This document shows positions 1 through 8,143 of a stretch of 26,379 nt of DNA, one piece after another. Origin of the DNA: Armatimonadota bacterium. GTDB lineage: Bacteria; Sysuimicrobiota; Sysuimicrobiia; Sysuimicrobiales; Humicultoraceae. Within the stretch, counting starts at the first letter, position 1, and each line of letters begins with the position of its first letter. Below the pieces are notes generated by a model. The model was not told where the DNA came from, searched no databases, and saw nothing but the letters and a program-made list of their open reading frames with translations. A program made the translations under genes and the position numbers. Location of the stretch: the NCBI GenBank assembly GCA_016198805.1, contig JACQHU010000088.1, positions 1-26,379 of the forward strand, in the 5' to 3' direction.

Positions 1-591
1 CGCGGGGTGCGGATCGCCACGGCGCTGGCGCTGCGGACGCAGGGTGGCATCGCGCTGGCCGAATCTGATGTCCCGGTTGTCTGGGCGTACGAGGGCCGGG
101 GCGTGCGCGCCCTGGTGCTGGCCTTCGACCTGGCCCAGTCGGATCTCCCCTTGCACCCGGCGTTTCCCGTCCTGGTGGCCAACGCCATCGACTGGCTGGG
201 CGGGGGTTCTCAGGCGCGGCTCGGTGAGGCCCCGCTGGTGCCCGCCGGGATCTGGAAGCAGGCCATCCTGCGCCGGCCCGATGGCGGCGCTGTCACCATC
301 GAGGCACGCGACGGTGCGTTTGCCCTGCCGGTGTTGGATCGGATCGGTGACTATCATCTCCGCACCGAAGGATGGGAGCGGCGGTGGGTTGTCTCCACGG
401 TGGAAGCCCACGAGTCCTCGCTGGACCCGGATCCTCCGGCCTCGACGTCTGCGGCCCCGTCGGTGCCCCAGATGGCACAGATCAGCCTGGTCCCCTGGCT
501 GCTCGGCGCTGCCGCCCTCCTCCTGGCCGGGGAATGGTGGTTGTGGGCGCGCACCCTGCCGGTGCGGCAGCGTGATGGGGGCGCCCGATGA
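1..591 (+). CDS. C-terminal part of a BatA/vWA-type membrane protein (5' end outside window)
   Basis: The frame is open from the first base, so the GTG at base 7 is probably internal and only the last ~196 residues are present. The fragment contains a stretch around VLAFDLAQSDLPLHPAFP followed by LVANAIDWLGG. This is typical of the segment near the C-terminus of BatA-like membrane proteins that carry vWA domains. A small beta-rich domain follows, then one hydrophobic helix (around WLLGAAALLLAGEWWLW) and a short basic tail. The expected topology is therefore an extracytoplasmic domain anchored by a C-terminal helix. The stop overlaps the start of the next vWA gene (ATGA), indicating translational coupling and a shared role. 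The vWA part itself would lie upstream, so family assignment rests on the C-terminal signature and the neighbour. The specific function is unknown. Confidence 0.65.
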   Translation, partial: RGVRIATALALRTQGGIALAESDVPVVWAYEGRGVRALVLAFDLAQSDLPLHPAFPVLVANAIDWLGGGSQARLGEAPLVPAGIWKQAILRRPDGGAVTIEARDGAFALPVLDRIGDYHLRTEGWERRWVVSTVEAHESSLDPDPPASTSAAPSVPQMAQISLVPWLLGAAALLLAGEWWLWARTLPVRQRDGGAR

Positions 592-3326
592 TCAGGTTCA
601 CGGCGCCCGCCGTCGCGCTGGCCCTGCTTGGGCTCCCGCTGCTGGCGCTGCTGCTGCGGCGGCGCAGTCCCCGGCGTCTTCTCGTGATGCTGCGGATGGT
701 CGTGATCGGCCTGCTGGTGCTCGGCGCCGCGGGCCTGGAAGTCACGCGGGCCGCGCCCGATCTCGCTGTTGTCTTTGCCGCCGATCGCTCGGACAGCATG
801 GGGCCCGATGGTGCGCGCCTGCTGCGCGGCTTCCTGGACGAAGTCCGGGCCCGCACCGGTCCGGCGCATCGTGTGGGGCTGGTCACGTTCGGCGCCGAGG
901 CCGCGCTGGAGGAGAGCCTGACCTCGCAGCCCAGGCTGGCGCTGGTGACCCGGCCGCGGTCCGACGGCACGAATATCGCCAGGGCCATCGAGCGGTCACT
1001 GGCGGCGCTGCCCGAAGGCCGCGGGGGCCGGATCGTGTTGCTCACCGACGGACAGGCCACCGCGGGAAATCTGGACGCAGCGCTGGCGGCGGTCCGCAGC
1101 CGTGGCATCGAACTGACCGTGGTGCCTGTGGCATCACCCCCCGGTCCTGAAGTGATGGTGGAAGACGTGTCGATGCCGGCCGTGGTCTCCATCGGCGAGC
1201 GCCTGCCAGTCACCGTGACCCTCCGCGCAACCGCAGCGGCCGAGGGACACCTGCGCGTTCGGGCCAACGGGGTCCTGCTGCTGGGGCGCGAGGTAACGCT
1301 GCGCCCGGGTCGCACCTATGTCGATCTTGAGCCGGTGGCCATCCAGCCCGGCCTGCTCCGGGTGGAGGCGTCGATCGAGGCGACGCCGGACGGCGAGGCC
1401 GGCAACAACCGGGCGTTTGCACTGGCGTTCGTCCAGGGGCGCCCGTTCGTGCTCTACGTGGGCACCCCGCCCGCGCCGCTGGCCCAGGCTCTGGAGGTCC
1501 AGGGGCTGGTGGTGCGGCGCGTGCAGCCGACGGAACTCCCATCATCCCCTGCGGCGTATCAGGGCACGGCTGCGGTGGTGCTCGACGACGTGCCGGCCTA
1601 TCTGCTCAGCCCGCAGCAGCAGGCGGCGCTGCGGGATTATGTCCGGCTCGGCGGCGGCGGACTGGTCGCAGTCGGAGGCAGCCGCAGCTTTGGGATCGGC
1701 GGATACGCCGGCACCCCTCTGGAAGACGCCCTGCCGGTCAGCATGGACGTGCGCCACCGCCTGGCCATCCCGTCGATGGCCATCGTCCTGGTCCTCGACG
1801 CATCCGGGAGCATGGGGAGCTTCGGCACGGAACTCGCCAAGGTGGAACTGGCAAAGGAGACGGCCCAGTCAGTGATCGATCTGTTGGGCGAGCGGGACCT
1901 GGTGGGCGTCATCGCGTTCGACCAGGTACCCCGGTGGCTCGTGCCGCTGACGCCCGCCGCGCAGCGGGCCCGCATTCTTGAGGCCGTCAGCCGCATCAAG
2001 GCCGGCGGGGGCACCAACCTCTACCCGGCGCTGGTCGCGGCCCGCGATGCGCTGCGGCGCGCCGAGGCCAAGGTGAAGCACGTCATCGTGCTCTCCGATG
2101 GCCAGACCGATCCCGGGGACTTCCGCGGGCTGGCCGGGACCATGGCCGAGGACCGGATGACCATCAGCACTGTGGCGATCGGTCGCGACGCCGACGTGGA
2201 GATCATGCGGAACATCGCGGGGTGGGGGCGGGGCCGGGCGTACATAGCCCGCGACCTCTACAGCATTCCCCAGATCCTGACCGCGGAGGCGATGCTGGCG
2301 ACGAGGGCGTACGTGATCGAAGAGCGCTTCACACCCCGCATCGTCGGCGCGCCGGCGATCCTGGGCGACCTCGAGGCGCTTCCCCCACTGCGCGGCTATC
2401 TGGCCACGGCGCCCAAGCCCGCGGCCGAGGTGGCGCTGCAGTCGCATCAGGAGGATCCCATCCTGGCCTCGTGGACGTTCGGTCTCGGCCGCGCGGCCGC
2501 CGTGACCACCGATGCCCGCCTCCGCTGGACCGCGGAGTGGACCGGCTGGTCGCAGGCTGCCCGGTTCTGGTCGCAGGTCGTCCGGTGGACGATGAGCCGG
2601 CAGACCGGGCCGCTGGATGCTTATGTGGATGCCGATCCCGAGCAGGTGCGCATCGTCCTCGACGCGCGCGCGGCCGACGGATCGCCGATCGTGGCCTGGG
2701 ACGCCCGCGCCACCGTGGTCGGCGAAAGCGGCGAGGCGGGACGGCTGGTCCTGGAGCAGACGCGCCCGGGCTGGTACGAGGCCACGACGCCGCTTCCGCC
2801 GGCCGGAGCCTACATGGTCACTGTCGTGGCCGTGGAAGGGGGGCAGGTCGTCGGTCGCGCCGCGCTGCCGCTTGCCGTGCCGTATTCCCCCGAGCTCCGG
2901 CAGGTCGGCCTCAACCGGGCGCTGATCTCGCACCTGATCGAGGCGGCCGGCGCGCGCGTGATCGCAACGCCCGCCGAGGCGCTCGCGCCGCCGAGTGCGC
3001 CCGAGCGGCGGCCGCTGGCAACCTGGCCCCTGCTGGGGGCTGGCGCGCTCGCGGCCTTCGTCGCCGAAGTGGCGCTGCGCCGGATCCCGGCCATCGAGTA
3101 TCATCTCGGGCGCCTGGCCGCCGGCGCGATGGCCTTCGTGCGCCGGGCCCCGCCGCCGCAGGAACTCGCCGAGGATGCCGAGTATGCCGCCGCCGACCGC
3201 TGGCGCATTGGCGACGCCGCCGAAGCCGCGGCGCGGGCGGCCTCGATGGAGGCTGCGGCCCGGCTGTACATCGCCCGCCTGCGCCGCCAGCGCAGCGACG
3301 AGGGGTCTGCAGGCGGCAGGGAATAG
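588..3326 (+). CDS. Membrane-anchored protein with two vWA domains and a glutamine-amidotransferase-like domain
   Basis: 912 residues starting at the ATG that overlaps the previous stop. Two N-terminal hydrophobic helices (about 5-22 and 32-50) are followed by a first vWA domain whose metal-ion site is complete: D66-x-S68-x-S70, T128 and D154. Residues about 286-390 resemble the GATase1-like domain of this family (GGGGLVAVGGSRSFG, then GGYAGTPLEDALPV). A second vWA domain follows, also complete: D404-x-S406-x-S408, T476 and D504. A beta-rich region precedes a C-terminal helix near residues 805-825 and a cytoplasmic tail rich in Ala, Arg and Glu. Such proteins usually sit in MoxR/DUF58/vWA clusters and are thought to act in envelope or complex-assembly functions, but the substrate is not known. 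The domain calls are firm; the role is inference. Confidence 0.85.
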   Translation: MIRFTAPAVALALLGLPLLALLLRRRSPRRLLVMLRMVVIGLLVLGAAGLEVTRAAPDLAVVFAADRSDSMGPDGARLLRGFLDEVRARTGPAHRVGLVTFGAEAALEESLTSQPRLALVTRPRSDGTNIARAIERSLAALPEGRGGRIVLLTDGQATAGNLDAALAAVRSRGIELTVVPVASPPGPEVMVEDVSMPAVVSIGERLPVTVTLRATAAAEGHLRVRANGVLLLGREVTLRPGRTYVDLEPVAIQPGLLRVEASIEATPDGEAGNNRAFALAFVQGRPFVLYVGTPPAPLAQALEVQGLVVRRVQPTELPSSPAAYQGTAAVVLDDVPAYLLSPQQQAALRDYVRLGGGGLVAVGGSRSFGIGGYAGTPLEDALPVSMDVRHRLAIPSMAIVLVLDASGSMGSFGTELAKVELAKETAQSVIDLLGERDLVGVIAFDQVPRWLVPLTPAAQRARILEAVSRIKAGGGTNLYPALVAARDALRRAEAKVKHVIVLSDGQTDPGDFRGLAGTMAEDRMTISTVAIGRDADVEIMRNIAGWGRGRAYIARDLYSIPQILTAEAMLATRAYVIEERFTPRIVGAPAILGDLEALPPLRGYLATAPKPAAEVALQSHQEDPILASWTFGLGRAAAVTTDARLRWTAEWTGWSQAARFWSQVVRWTMSRQTGPLDAYVDADPEQVRIVLDARAADGSPIVAWDARATVVGESGEAGRLVLEQTRPGWYEATTPLPPAGAYMVTVVAVEGGQVVGRAALPLAVPYSPELRQVGLNRALISHLIEAAGARVIATPAEALAPPSAPERRPLATWPLLGAGALAAFVAEVALRRIPAIEYHLGRLAAGAMAFVRRAPPPQELAEDAEYAAADRWRIGDAAEAAARAASMEAAARLYIARLRRQRSDEGSAGGRE

Positions 3327-3395
3327 CCGAGGACCGGCGCGAACTCCAGCACAGCGTCTTTCCGATCGAGTCCACACCGCGCAAAGGAGCCGGCC

Positions 3396-4550
3396 GTGGT
3401 CCCACAGACGTTTACGTTTCAGGTCCCCACCGATGTGGTGTTCGGACCAGGCAGCCTGGCCCGCCTCCCGGAGGTCGTGGCGCCGTTTGGCGAGCGCCTC
3501 CTGGTGGTTTCCGATCCGGGGATTGCGGCCGCGGGCATCCTCGAGAAGGTCGCAGCCCAGGTGCAGGCGACGGGACGCCGCACTGAGATCGTGGCCGACG
3601 TCGAGCCCAACCCCAGCGTCGAGACGGTCGAGCGCGCGACGGAGGCCTATCGACGCAGCGGCGCACAGTGGATCCTGGCGGTGGGAGGCGGGAGCGCGAT
3701 GGACGTCGGGAAGGCCGTGGCGCTGCTCGCGGTCCACCCCGGACGAATCGGCGCCTACGAAGGGGTCGGAAAGGTGCCCGGCCCTACAGCACCGCTGGTC
3801 TGCGTGCCGACCACGGCCGGCACGGGCAGCGAGGTGACGATCTTTTCGGTGATCACCGACCGGCAGCGCAAGTTCAAGATGCCGATCGGCAGTTCCCACC
3901 TGCTGCCGCGGGCCGCGGTGTGTGATCCCGACCTGACCGTCAGCATGCCCCAGGCGCTGACTGCCGCGACCGGCATGGACGCGCTGACGCACGCCGTCGA
4001 GTGCTACACCAATACGACCTACCATCCGATCGCGAAGGCCCTGGCGCTGGACGCGATCAGGCTGATCGGCCGGAACCTGCGCCGCGCCTACGCCAACGGT
4101 CGCGACCTGGACGCCCGCGCCCAGATGCTGCTGGCCAGCACGATGGCGGCCATGGCGTTTACCAGGACGCGCCTGGGGAACGTCCATGCGATGTCGCACC
4201 CGGTCGGCGCCCACTTCGACGTCCCGCACGGCCTCGCCAACGCGCTGCTGCTGCCGTACGTGATGGACTGGAATCTGCCGGGCTGTCTGGAGACCTTTCC
4301 GGCAGTGGCCGCTGCGCTCGGGGAGGCCCCAGACGGCCTGCCGCCCCGCGGCGCCGCGGCCGTCGCCGTCGACGCCGTGCGCCAGCTCAACCGCGACCTG
4401 GGCATCCCCGAGCGGCTGCGCGACGTGGGCGTGACGCTGGAGTCGCTGCCGGTTCTCGCCCAGGACGCCATGAAGAGCGGGAACGTGCTGGTGAATCCAC
4501 GGGCGACGACCTACGAGGAAATGCGCGCGCTGTTCGAGCGGGCGTGGTAA
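3396..4550 (+). CDS. Iron-containing (group III) alcohol dehydrogenase
   Basis: 384 residues, normal for the family. The GTG start is chosen because AAAGGAG at 3383-3389 lies 6 bases upstream and the protein then begins directly with the family N-terminus (FQVPTDVVFGPGSL). NAD(P)-binding glycines are in AVGGGSAMDVGKA (G97-S100), and PTTAGTGSEV follows at 138-147. The four metal ligands expected from FucO-type enzymes are present: D195, H199, H264 and H278. It should interconvert a small alcohol and its aldehyde or ketone with NAD(P)H. FucO-like, 1,3-propanediol-like and butanol-type enzymes cannot be separated by eye. It lies just upstream of a broken LarA-like gene, which might suggest lactaldehyde/lactate chemistry, but that is only a contextual guess. 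Confidence 0.9.
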   Translation: MVPQTFTFQVPTDVVFGPGSLARLPEVVAPFGERLLVVSDPGIAAAGILEKVAAQVQATGRRTEIVADVEPNPSVETVERATEAYRRSGAQWILAVGGGSAMDVGKAVALLAVHPGRIGAYEGVGKVPGPTAPLVCVPTTAGTGSEVTIFSVITDRQRKFKMPIGSSHLLPRAAVCDPDLTVSMPQALTAATGMDALTHAVECYTNTTYHPIAKALALDAIRLIGRNLRRAYANGRDLDARAQMLLASTMAAMAFTRTRLGNVHAMSHPVGAHFDVPHGLANALLLPYVMDWNLPGCLETFPAVAAALGEAPDGLPPRGAAAVAVDAVRQLNRDLGIPERLRDVGVTLESLPVLAQDAMKSGNVLVNPRATTYEEMRALFERAW

Positions 4551-4567
4551 CAGCCGCGTTTCCCCGC

Positions 4568-5385
4568 ATGTACACGGTGACGCGCGAGCTGCCGCGGCCG
4601 CGCGTGGACGACCCCGAGCGCGCCGTCCAGGAGGCCCTGGCCGGGCTGGACCTGGGCGCCCGCGCCCGGGGGAAACGGATCGCGGTGACGGCAGGCAGCC
4701 GGGGCATCCGGGACATCGTCCCGATCCTGCGAGGGACCATCACGCACCTCCGCCGGTGCGGCGCCGATCCCATGGTCGTGGCGGCCATGGGCAGCCACGG
4801 CGGCGGGACCAGCGAGGGGCAGCGCCGGGTGCTCACCCACTTGGGGGTCACGGAAGACGCCGTGGGTGCGCCGATCTCCACCCAGATGGAAGCCGTCGAT
4901 GTGATCGGCAAGAACTACTCCGGCACCGGGATGGACGCAATGTCATCGGCCGGTGGCGCATCCCGGGCTTTCCGGAGCCGTCCTCTCCGCGCATCGTCCG
5001 CATCGTCGCGCTCCGGCTGTCCCCCGCCTCGGAGGGCAACGCCCAGGGAATCGGACTCGCCGACCTCACGACGCAACGCCTGGTGGACGCCATCGACCGC
5101 CGGACCACCTACCTGAACACCATCACCAGCACCTTTCTGTCGCGCGGCTTCATTCCGGTGACCCTGTCCTCGGACCGGGAGGCCATCGCGGTCGCCCTGG
5201 ACACCCTGGGTCTGTCGGACGGGCCATCGGCCCGGATGATCCGGATCGCCAATACCCTGCACCTGGAACGCCTGCTGGCCTCGGAGACCGTCGTCGACGC
5301 CGTCCGGGGACACTCGGGCGTCGAGATCGGTCATGCGGTCGGCTGGCAGTTCACCCCCGACGGCTACCTGGCCGACCTTCCGTGA
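4568..5385 (+). pseudogene. Broken LarA-like (lactate racemase domain, DUF2088) gene
   Basis: The first part, from the ATG at 4568 to about 4935, reads as the N-terminal domain of LarA-family proteins (AVTAGSRGIRDIVPIL, VVAAMGSHGGGTSEGQ). It then jumps directly to the family's C-terminal region (IGKNYSGTGMD, then NVIGRWRIPGFPEP, GIGLADLTTQRLVDAID, TSTFLSRGFIPVTL). The join is near 4897-4912. About 150-170 residues of the usual ~430 are missing, including the central segment. In addition the reading frame changes near 4937-4942: one extra base after GGGATGGACGC would restore NVIGR. The end at 5385 overlaps the sirtuin start. Intact members carry out Ni-dependent 2-hydroxyacid racemisation or related reactions; this copy should be inactive. 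An assembly or sequencing error could cause one lesion but less easily both. An upstream in-frame GTG at 4544 is another possible original start. Confidence 0.75.
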
Positions 5386-6209
5386 GCGTGGACGCGGCAG
5401 TCGCCTTGCTGCGGACGGCCCGCCGTGCCGTCGCGATGACCGGTGCCGGGGTGAGCACCGGGTCCGGGCTCCCGGACTTCCGATCGCCCGGCGGCCTGTG
5501 GGCGTCGGTCGACCCGATGAGGGTGGCCTCGCGCACCGCCTTCGACCGCGACCCGGCAGGATTCTACCGGTTCTACCGTGAGCGGCTCGACCGCTTGAGC
5601 CGGGCCGCGCCGAATCCGGCACACCATGCGCTGGCGGCCCTTGAGCGCTCCGGCGTCCTGCTCGCGGTGATCACCCAGAACGTCGACGGCCTCCATCATG
5701 CCGCCGGATCGGCGGCGGTCATCGAACTACACGGCAACCTCCGCGAGGCTGTCTGCACCGGCTGCGGGGAGATCCGACCGATCGAGGTGGTGCGCTCAGC
5801 CCTGGAGGCCGGGACGCTGCCGCGCTGCGAGCGGTGCGGGGGCCTGTGGAAGCCCAACGTGGTGCTCTTCGAAGACCTCCTGCCGCAGGATGCGTGGTGG
5901 GCCGCGATGCAGGCGGCGCGCCAGGCCGACGTGATGCTCGTCGCCGGGTCGTCCCTGCAGGTGACCCCGGCAGCGTTCCTGCCCCAGGAGACGCTGGACG
6001 CCGGCGGTCGACTCATCATCGTGAACCGCGAGCCGACGCCTTGCGACAGGCGGGCCGCCGTGACGATCCATGACGACGTCACGCGTGTCCTGCCGGCCAT
6101 CGCGGAGCGGGTCACGGGCTCTGGGGCCCCAGGCGCGCGGGATGAGTCGGGCTACGGGGAGGAGCCGCTTTCTCCGCCGCCGAATTCCAGCACCGGCACA
6201 CTGCGGTAA
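5382..6209 (+). CDS. Sir2-family NAD-dependent protein deacylase (sirtuin)
   Basis: 275 residues from a GTG at 5382 that overlaps the preceding TGA (GTGA). The protein begins immediately with the sirtuin fold, so no earlier start is needed. NAD-binding motif TGAGVSTGSGLPDFRS is at 20-35, TQNVDGLHHAAG at 98-109, and the catalytic His is H117 in ELHG. The zinc site is complete: C125, C128, C149 and C152. The GSSLQVTPAA motif follows. It should remove acyl groups from lysines using NAD, producing nicotinamide and O-acyl-ADP-ribose. The last ~30 residues are a low-complexity Pro/Ser/Gly tail beyond the catalytic domain. The next gene after it salvages nucleosides, but a direct link is not evident. 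Confidence 0.92.
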   Translation: MSVDAAVALLRTARRAVAMTGAGVSTGSGLPDFRSPGGLWASVDPMRVASRTAFDRDPAGFYRFYRERLDRLSRAAPNPAHHALAALERSGVLLAVITQNVDGLHHAAGSAAVIELHGNLREAVCTGCGEIRPIEVVRSALEAGTLPRCERCGGLWKPNVVLFEDLLPQDAWWAAMQAARQADVMLVAGSSLQVTPAAFLPQETLDAGGRLIIVNREPTPCDRRAAVTIHDDVTRVLPAIAERVTGSGAPGARDESGYGEEPLSPPPNSSTGTLR

Positions 6210-6227
6210 TTCTGCGCTGACTCTGGT

Positions 6228-6246
6228 GGCCCGGCGACGCCGGGCC
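6228..6246 (+). terminator. Perfect GC hairpin after the sirtuin gene, no U-tract
   Basis: GGCCCGGC (6228-6235) pairs perfectly with GCCGGGCC (6239-6246) around a GAC loop. It lies 18 bases after the sirtuin stop. The following bases are not T-rich, so it may be a weak terminator, a transcript-end stabiliser, or simply a GC-rich palindrome. Confidence 0.4.
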
Positions 6247-6283
6247 GATCTGTGTTCCGGCGCGTACAAGGGGTCAAGGCGGC

Positions 6284-7081
6284 ATGGCGGAAGCGGAGAT
6301 CGGCGTGTTCGGGGGATCGGGGTTCTACTCGCTGCTGGAGGGCGCTGAGGAAATCACCGTCGAGACCCCCTACGGCGCGCCCAGCGACATGATCACGGTT
6401 GGCGAGATCGCCGGCCGGAAGGTGGCGTTCCTACCCAGGCATGGGCGGGGCCACCAGTTCCCACCCCATATGATCAACTACCGGGCGAACCTCGCGGCCA
6501 TGAAGCAACTGGGCGTGAAACGGCTCCTCGGTCCCGCGGCGGCCGGCAGCCTCCAGCCCCACATCCGTCCGGGGGACTTCGTCCTCTGCGACCAGCTAAT
6601 TGACCGGACCACCGGCCGGCGCGAGACGTTTTTCGATGGGCCCGAGACGATGCACATCAGCTTCGCGGATCCCTACTGCCCGCAGCTACGCGAGGTGGCC
6701 TGGGCGGTCATCCAGCGACTCGGCCTCTCCGCCCACCGCACCGGGACGGTCGTGGTCATTCAGGGGCCGCGGTTCTCCACACGGTCCGAGAGCCGCTGGT
6801 TCCGCTCCGCCGGATGGGAGGTCATCAACATGACCCAGTACCCCGAGGCGGTCCTGGCCCGCGAAGCGGAACTGTGCTACGTCAACATCTCGCTGATCAC
6901 CGACTACGACGTAGGGGTGGAGGGGGATCCCAGGGCGACGCCGGTGACCGCCGAAGAGGTGTTACGGATCTTCGGCGCCAACCTGGACCGGCTGCGCCAG
7001 CTGATCACCGCGCTCGTCGCCGCGATCCCGGCAGACCGCACCTGTGCGTGCGGGACGGCGCTGGCCGGAGCGCGCGGGTAG
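6284..7081 (+). CDS. mtnP: S-methyl-5'-thioadenosine phosphorylase (MTAP/PNP family)
   Basis: 265 residues, the usual length. The phosphate-binding start motif GGSGFYSL is at 10-17, and RHGRGHQFPPHMINYRAN matches the family. NMTQYPEAVLARE begins at N182. The residues that usually set base preference read TDYD, with D207 and D209 where 6-aminopurine enzymes (MTAP) carry Asp and 6-oxopurine PNPs carry Asn. It should therefore phosphorolyse 5'-methylthioadenosine to adenine and methylthioribose-1-phosphate in methionine salvage. No strict SD sits before the ATG (only GTCAAGGCGG), so an alternative start a few codons in is conceivable. A six-His-type or other MTA salvage cluster is not present in the window. 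Overlap between MTAP and broader PNP activity cannot be excluded from sequence. Confidence 0.88.
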   Translation: MAEAEIGVFGGSGFYSLLEGAEEITVETPYGAPSDMITVGEIAGRKVAFLPRHGRGHQFPPHMINYRANLAAMKQLGVKRLLGPAAAGSLQPHIRPGDFVLCDQLIDRTTGRRETFFDGPETMHISFADPYCPQLREVAWAVIQRLGLSAHRTGTVVVIQGPRFSTRSESRWFRSAGWEVINMTQYPEAVLAREAELCYVNISLITDYDVGVEGDPRATPVTAEEVLRIFGANLDRLRQLITALVAAIPADRTCACGTALAGARG

Positions 7082-7117
7082 GCGATCCTTCCATCACCGG
7101 CCCCGAGGAGGCAGACG

Positions 7118-7429
7118 ATGGACACGGCACGGCCCGCAGAGATGGCACGGCCTGACGACGATCCGCCGGCCAAGTGGCTGGGGATTGGGGTATTTCTGCT
7201 CGGCATCGTCTTCCTGGGTGTGGTGTTTGTTCTGGCTTACCAGGACCTGACCGCCTCGGGTGTGCTGGGGCGGATTGCTGTTGAGGGTCCGCAGGTCGAC
7301 GCGAACGCCGCCCTGCGGACCCTGGCGGTGAAAGGCATCCTGTTCTTCCTGATGGCCTATGTCGGCTCGGCGGTCGCCGGCAGGGGCATCGGCATGTATG
7401 CTGCCTCCCGGGCGCCCCATGAAGACTGA
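7118..7429 (+). CDS. Small two-helix membrane protein, unknown function
   Basis: 103 residues with a clear SD (AGGAGG at 7106-7111) 6 bases before the ATG. After a polar N-terminus of ~20 residues there is one strong hydrophobic helix (about 23-42, around GVFLLGIVFLGVVFVLAY), an extracytoplasmic segment of ~30 residues and a second helix (about 72-92, with FFLMAYVGSAVAGRGIGMY). I do not recognise a family. The end overlaps by 11 bases the most likely start of the degraded threonine aldolase gene, so the two were probably cotranscribed. Its codon use and SD quality look like a real gene rather than a chance frame. Confidence 0.7.
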   Translation: MDTARPAEMARPDDDPPAKWLGIGVFLLGIVFLGVVFVLAYQDLTASGVLGRIAVEGPQVDANAALRTLAVKGILFFLMAYVGSAVAGRGIGMYAASRAPHED

Positions 7430-7962
7430 GCGTCCAGGGGTCGAGGCGAGTCCCGGGGGCACGAGGCTCGCCGGCCGCCCCATCGACCTGCGCAGCGACA
7501 CCGTCACGCAGCCGACCGAGGCCATGCGGGAGGCGATGGCCCGGGCCGAAGTCGGAGACGACGTCTTCGACGAGGCCCCGACCGTCAACGCCCTGGAGGC
7601 CCTGGCCACGGTGGCCGGCACGGTGCCGCGGCCGCTAGAGGCCCCCGGTGGATGCATCAGCGGGGCTCGGCTGGAGGCCGCGCTGCGCCCGCCGGACGTC
7701 CACTACCCGCCCGCGCGTCTGGTCGTCGTCGAGAACACGCACAACCGGCGTGTCCATCGACCTGGCCCGCGTCCAGACAAACATGGTGCGCGTCGACCTC
7801 GACGGGCGTGACGCGCGGCGCCTGCGGGACCTCCTGCGCACCCGCGGGGTCATCTTTGGGGTCAGCGGGCCGCACCGCCTGCGGCTGGTGACCCACCGGC
7901 ACATCAGGCCCGACGACGTCCCGCCCGTCGTCGACGCCTTCCGCGCCGCGCTGGAAGACTGA
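7419..7962 (+). pseudogene. Broken low-specificity L-threonine aldolase (two internal deletions)
   Basis: The N-terminus is typical (PIDLRSDTVTQPTEAMREAM, then AEVGDDVFDEAPTVNALE). At about 7603-7622 the frame jumps to the family region normally some 50 residues further on (AGTVPRPLEAPGG, LRPPDVHYPPARLVVVENT). After ENTHNR (about 7742) it jumps again, with a frame change near 7742-7752, to the C-terminal domain (SIDLARVQTNMVRVDLDG, then LRLVTHRHI). The segment between ENTHN and the C-terminal domain normally carries the PLP-binding Lys; it is absent. About 181 codons remain out of the usual ~340. Intact enzymes cleave threonine or allo-threonine to glycine and acetaldehyde using PLP; this copy cannot. 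The two conserved ends match the family well, which suggests recent decay or a consensus-assembly artefact. Confidence 0.78.
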
Positions 7963-8107
7963 ACGACGACGCGTTTGGGTAAAGAAATTTTGCGTGATGC
8001 GCGATGTGCAGCAGGAAATTTTCAACGCATCGCGAATACTGTAGCACCAAAGACGGGTGAGTGAATCACGCACCCGGGACGACGGCTCCAGAGAGGGGGC
8101 GGACCGA
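7963..8107 (+). promoter_or_regulatory. AT-richer intergenic region with direct and inverted repeats
   Basis: This stretch is visibly richer in A/T than its surroundings. GAAATTTT occurs twice (7984-7991 and 8015-8022), 31 bases apart, about three helical turns. CGCGATG (8000-8006) is inverted as CATCGCG (8028-8034). A -10-like TACTGT is at 8037-8042 but I see no convincing -35 at normal spacing. It probably holds the promoter, and perhaps an operator, for the short transcript that ends at the terminator at 8167-8197. Confidence 0.4.
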
Positions 8108-8143
8108 ATGGCGAAGAAGGCCAAGAAGGGAAAGAAGAAGTAG
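8108..8143 (+). CDS. 11-codon lysine-rich micro-ORF (MAKKAKKGKKK)
   Basis: An ATG follows a purine-rich SD-like stretch (GAGAGGGGGCGG, 8091-8102) with normal spacing. The peptide has seven Lys out of 11 residues, all AAG codons except one AAA, and ends at TAG 8141-8143. A long hairpin begins within its last codons and a strong terminator follows at once, so the transcript carries nothing else that I can see. It could encode a tiny basic nucleic-acid-binding or ribosome-associated peptide. Alternatively the ORF is a by-product of the AAG-rich hairpin arm. No family is recognised. Confidence 0.4.
   Translation: MAKKAKKGKKK

Noticed and set aside
1869..4229. Very long open frame on the minus strand across the vWA and alcohol dehydrogenase genes
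   Set aside because: It is antisense to two genes with clear family motifs, has low-complexity His/Arg/Gly-rich composition and no recognisable domain; long antisense frames are expected at this GC content.
4930..4945. Programmed frameshift in the LarA-like gene
   Set aside because: There is no slippery heptamer or pseudoknot, and a large conserved segment is missing as well, so decay or error is the simpler reading.
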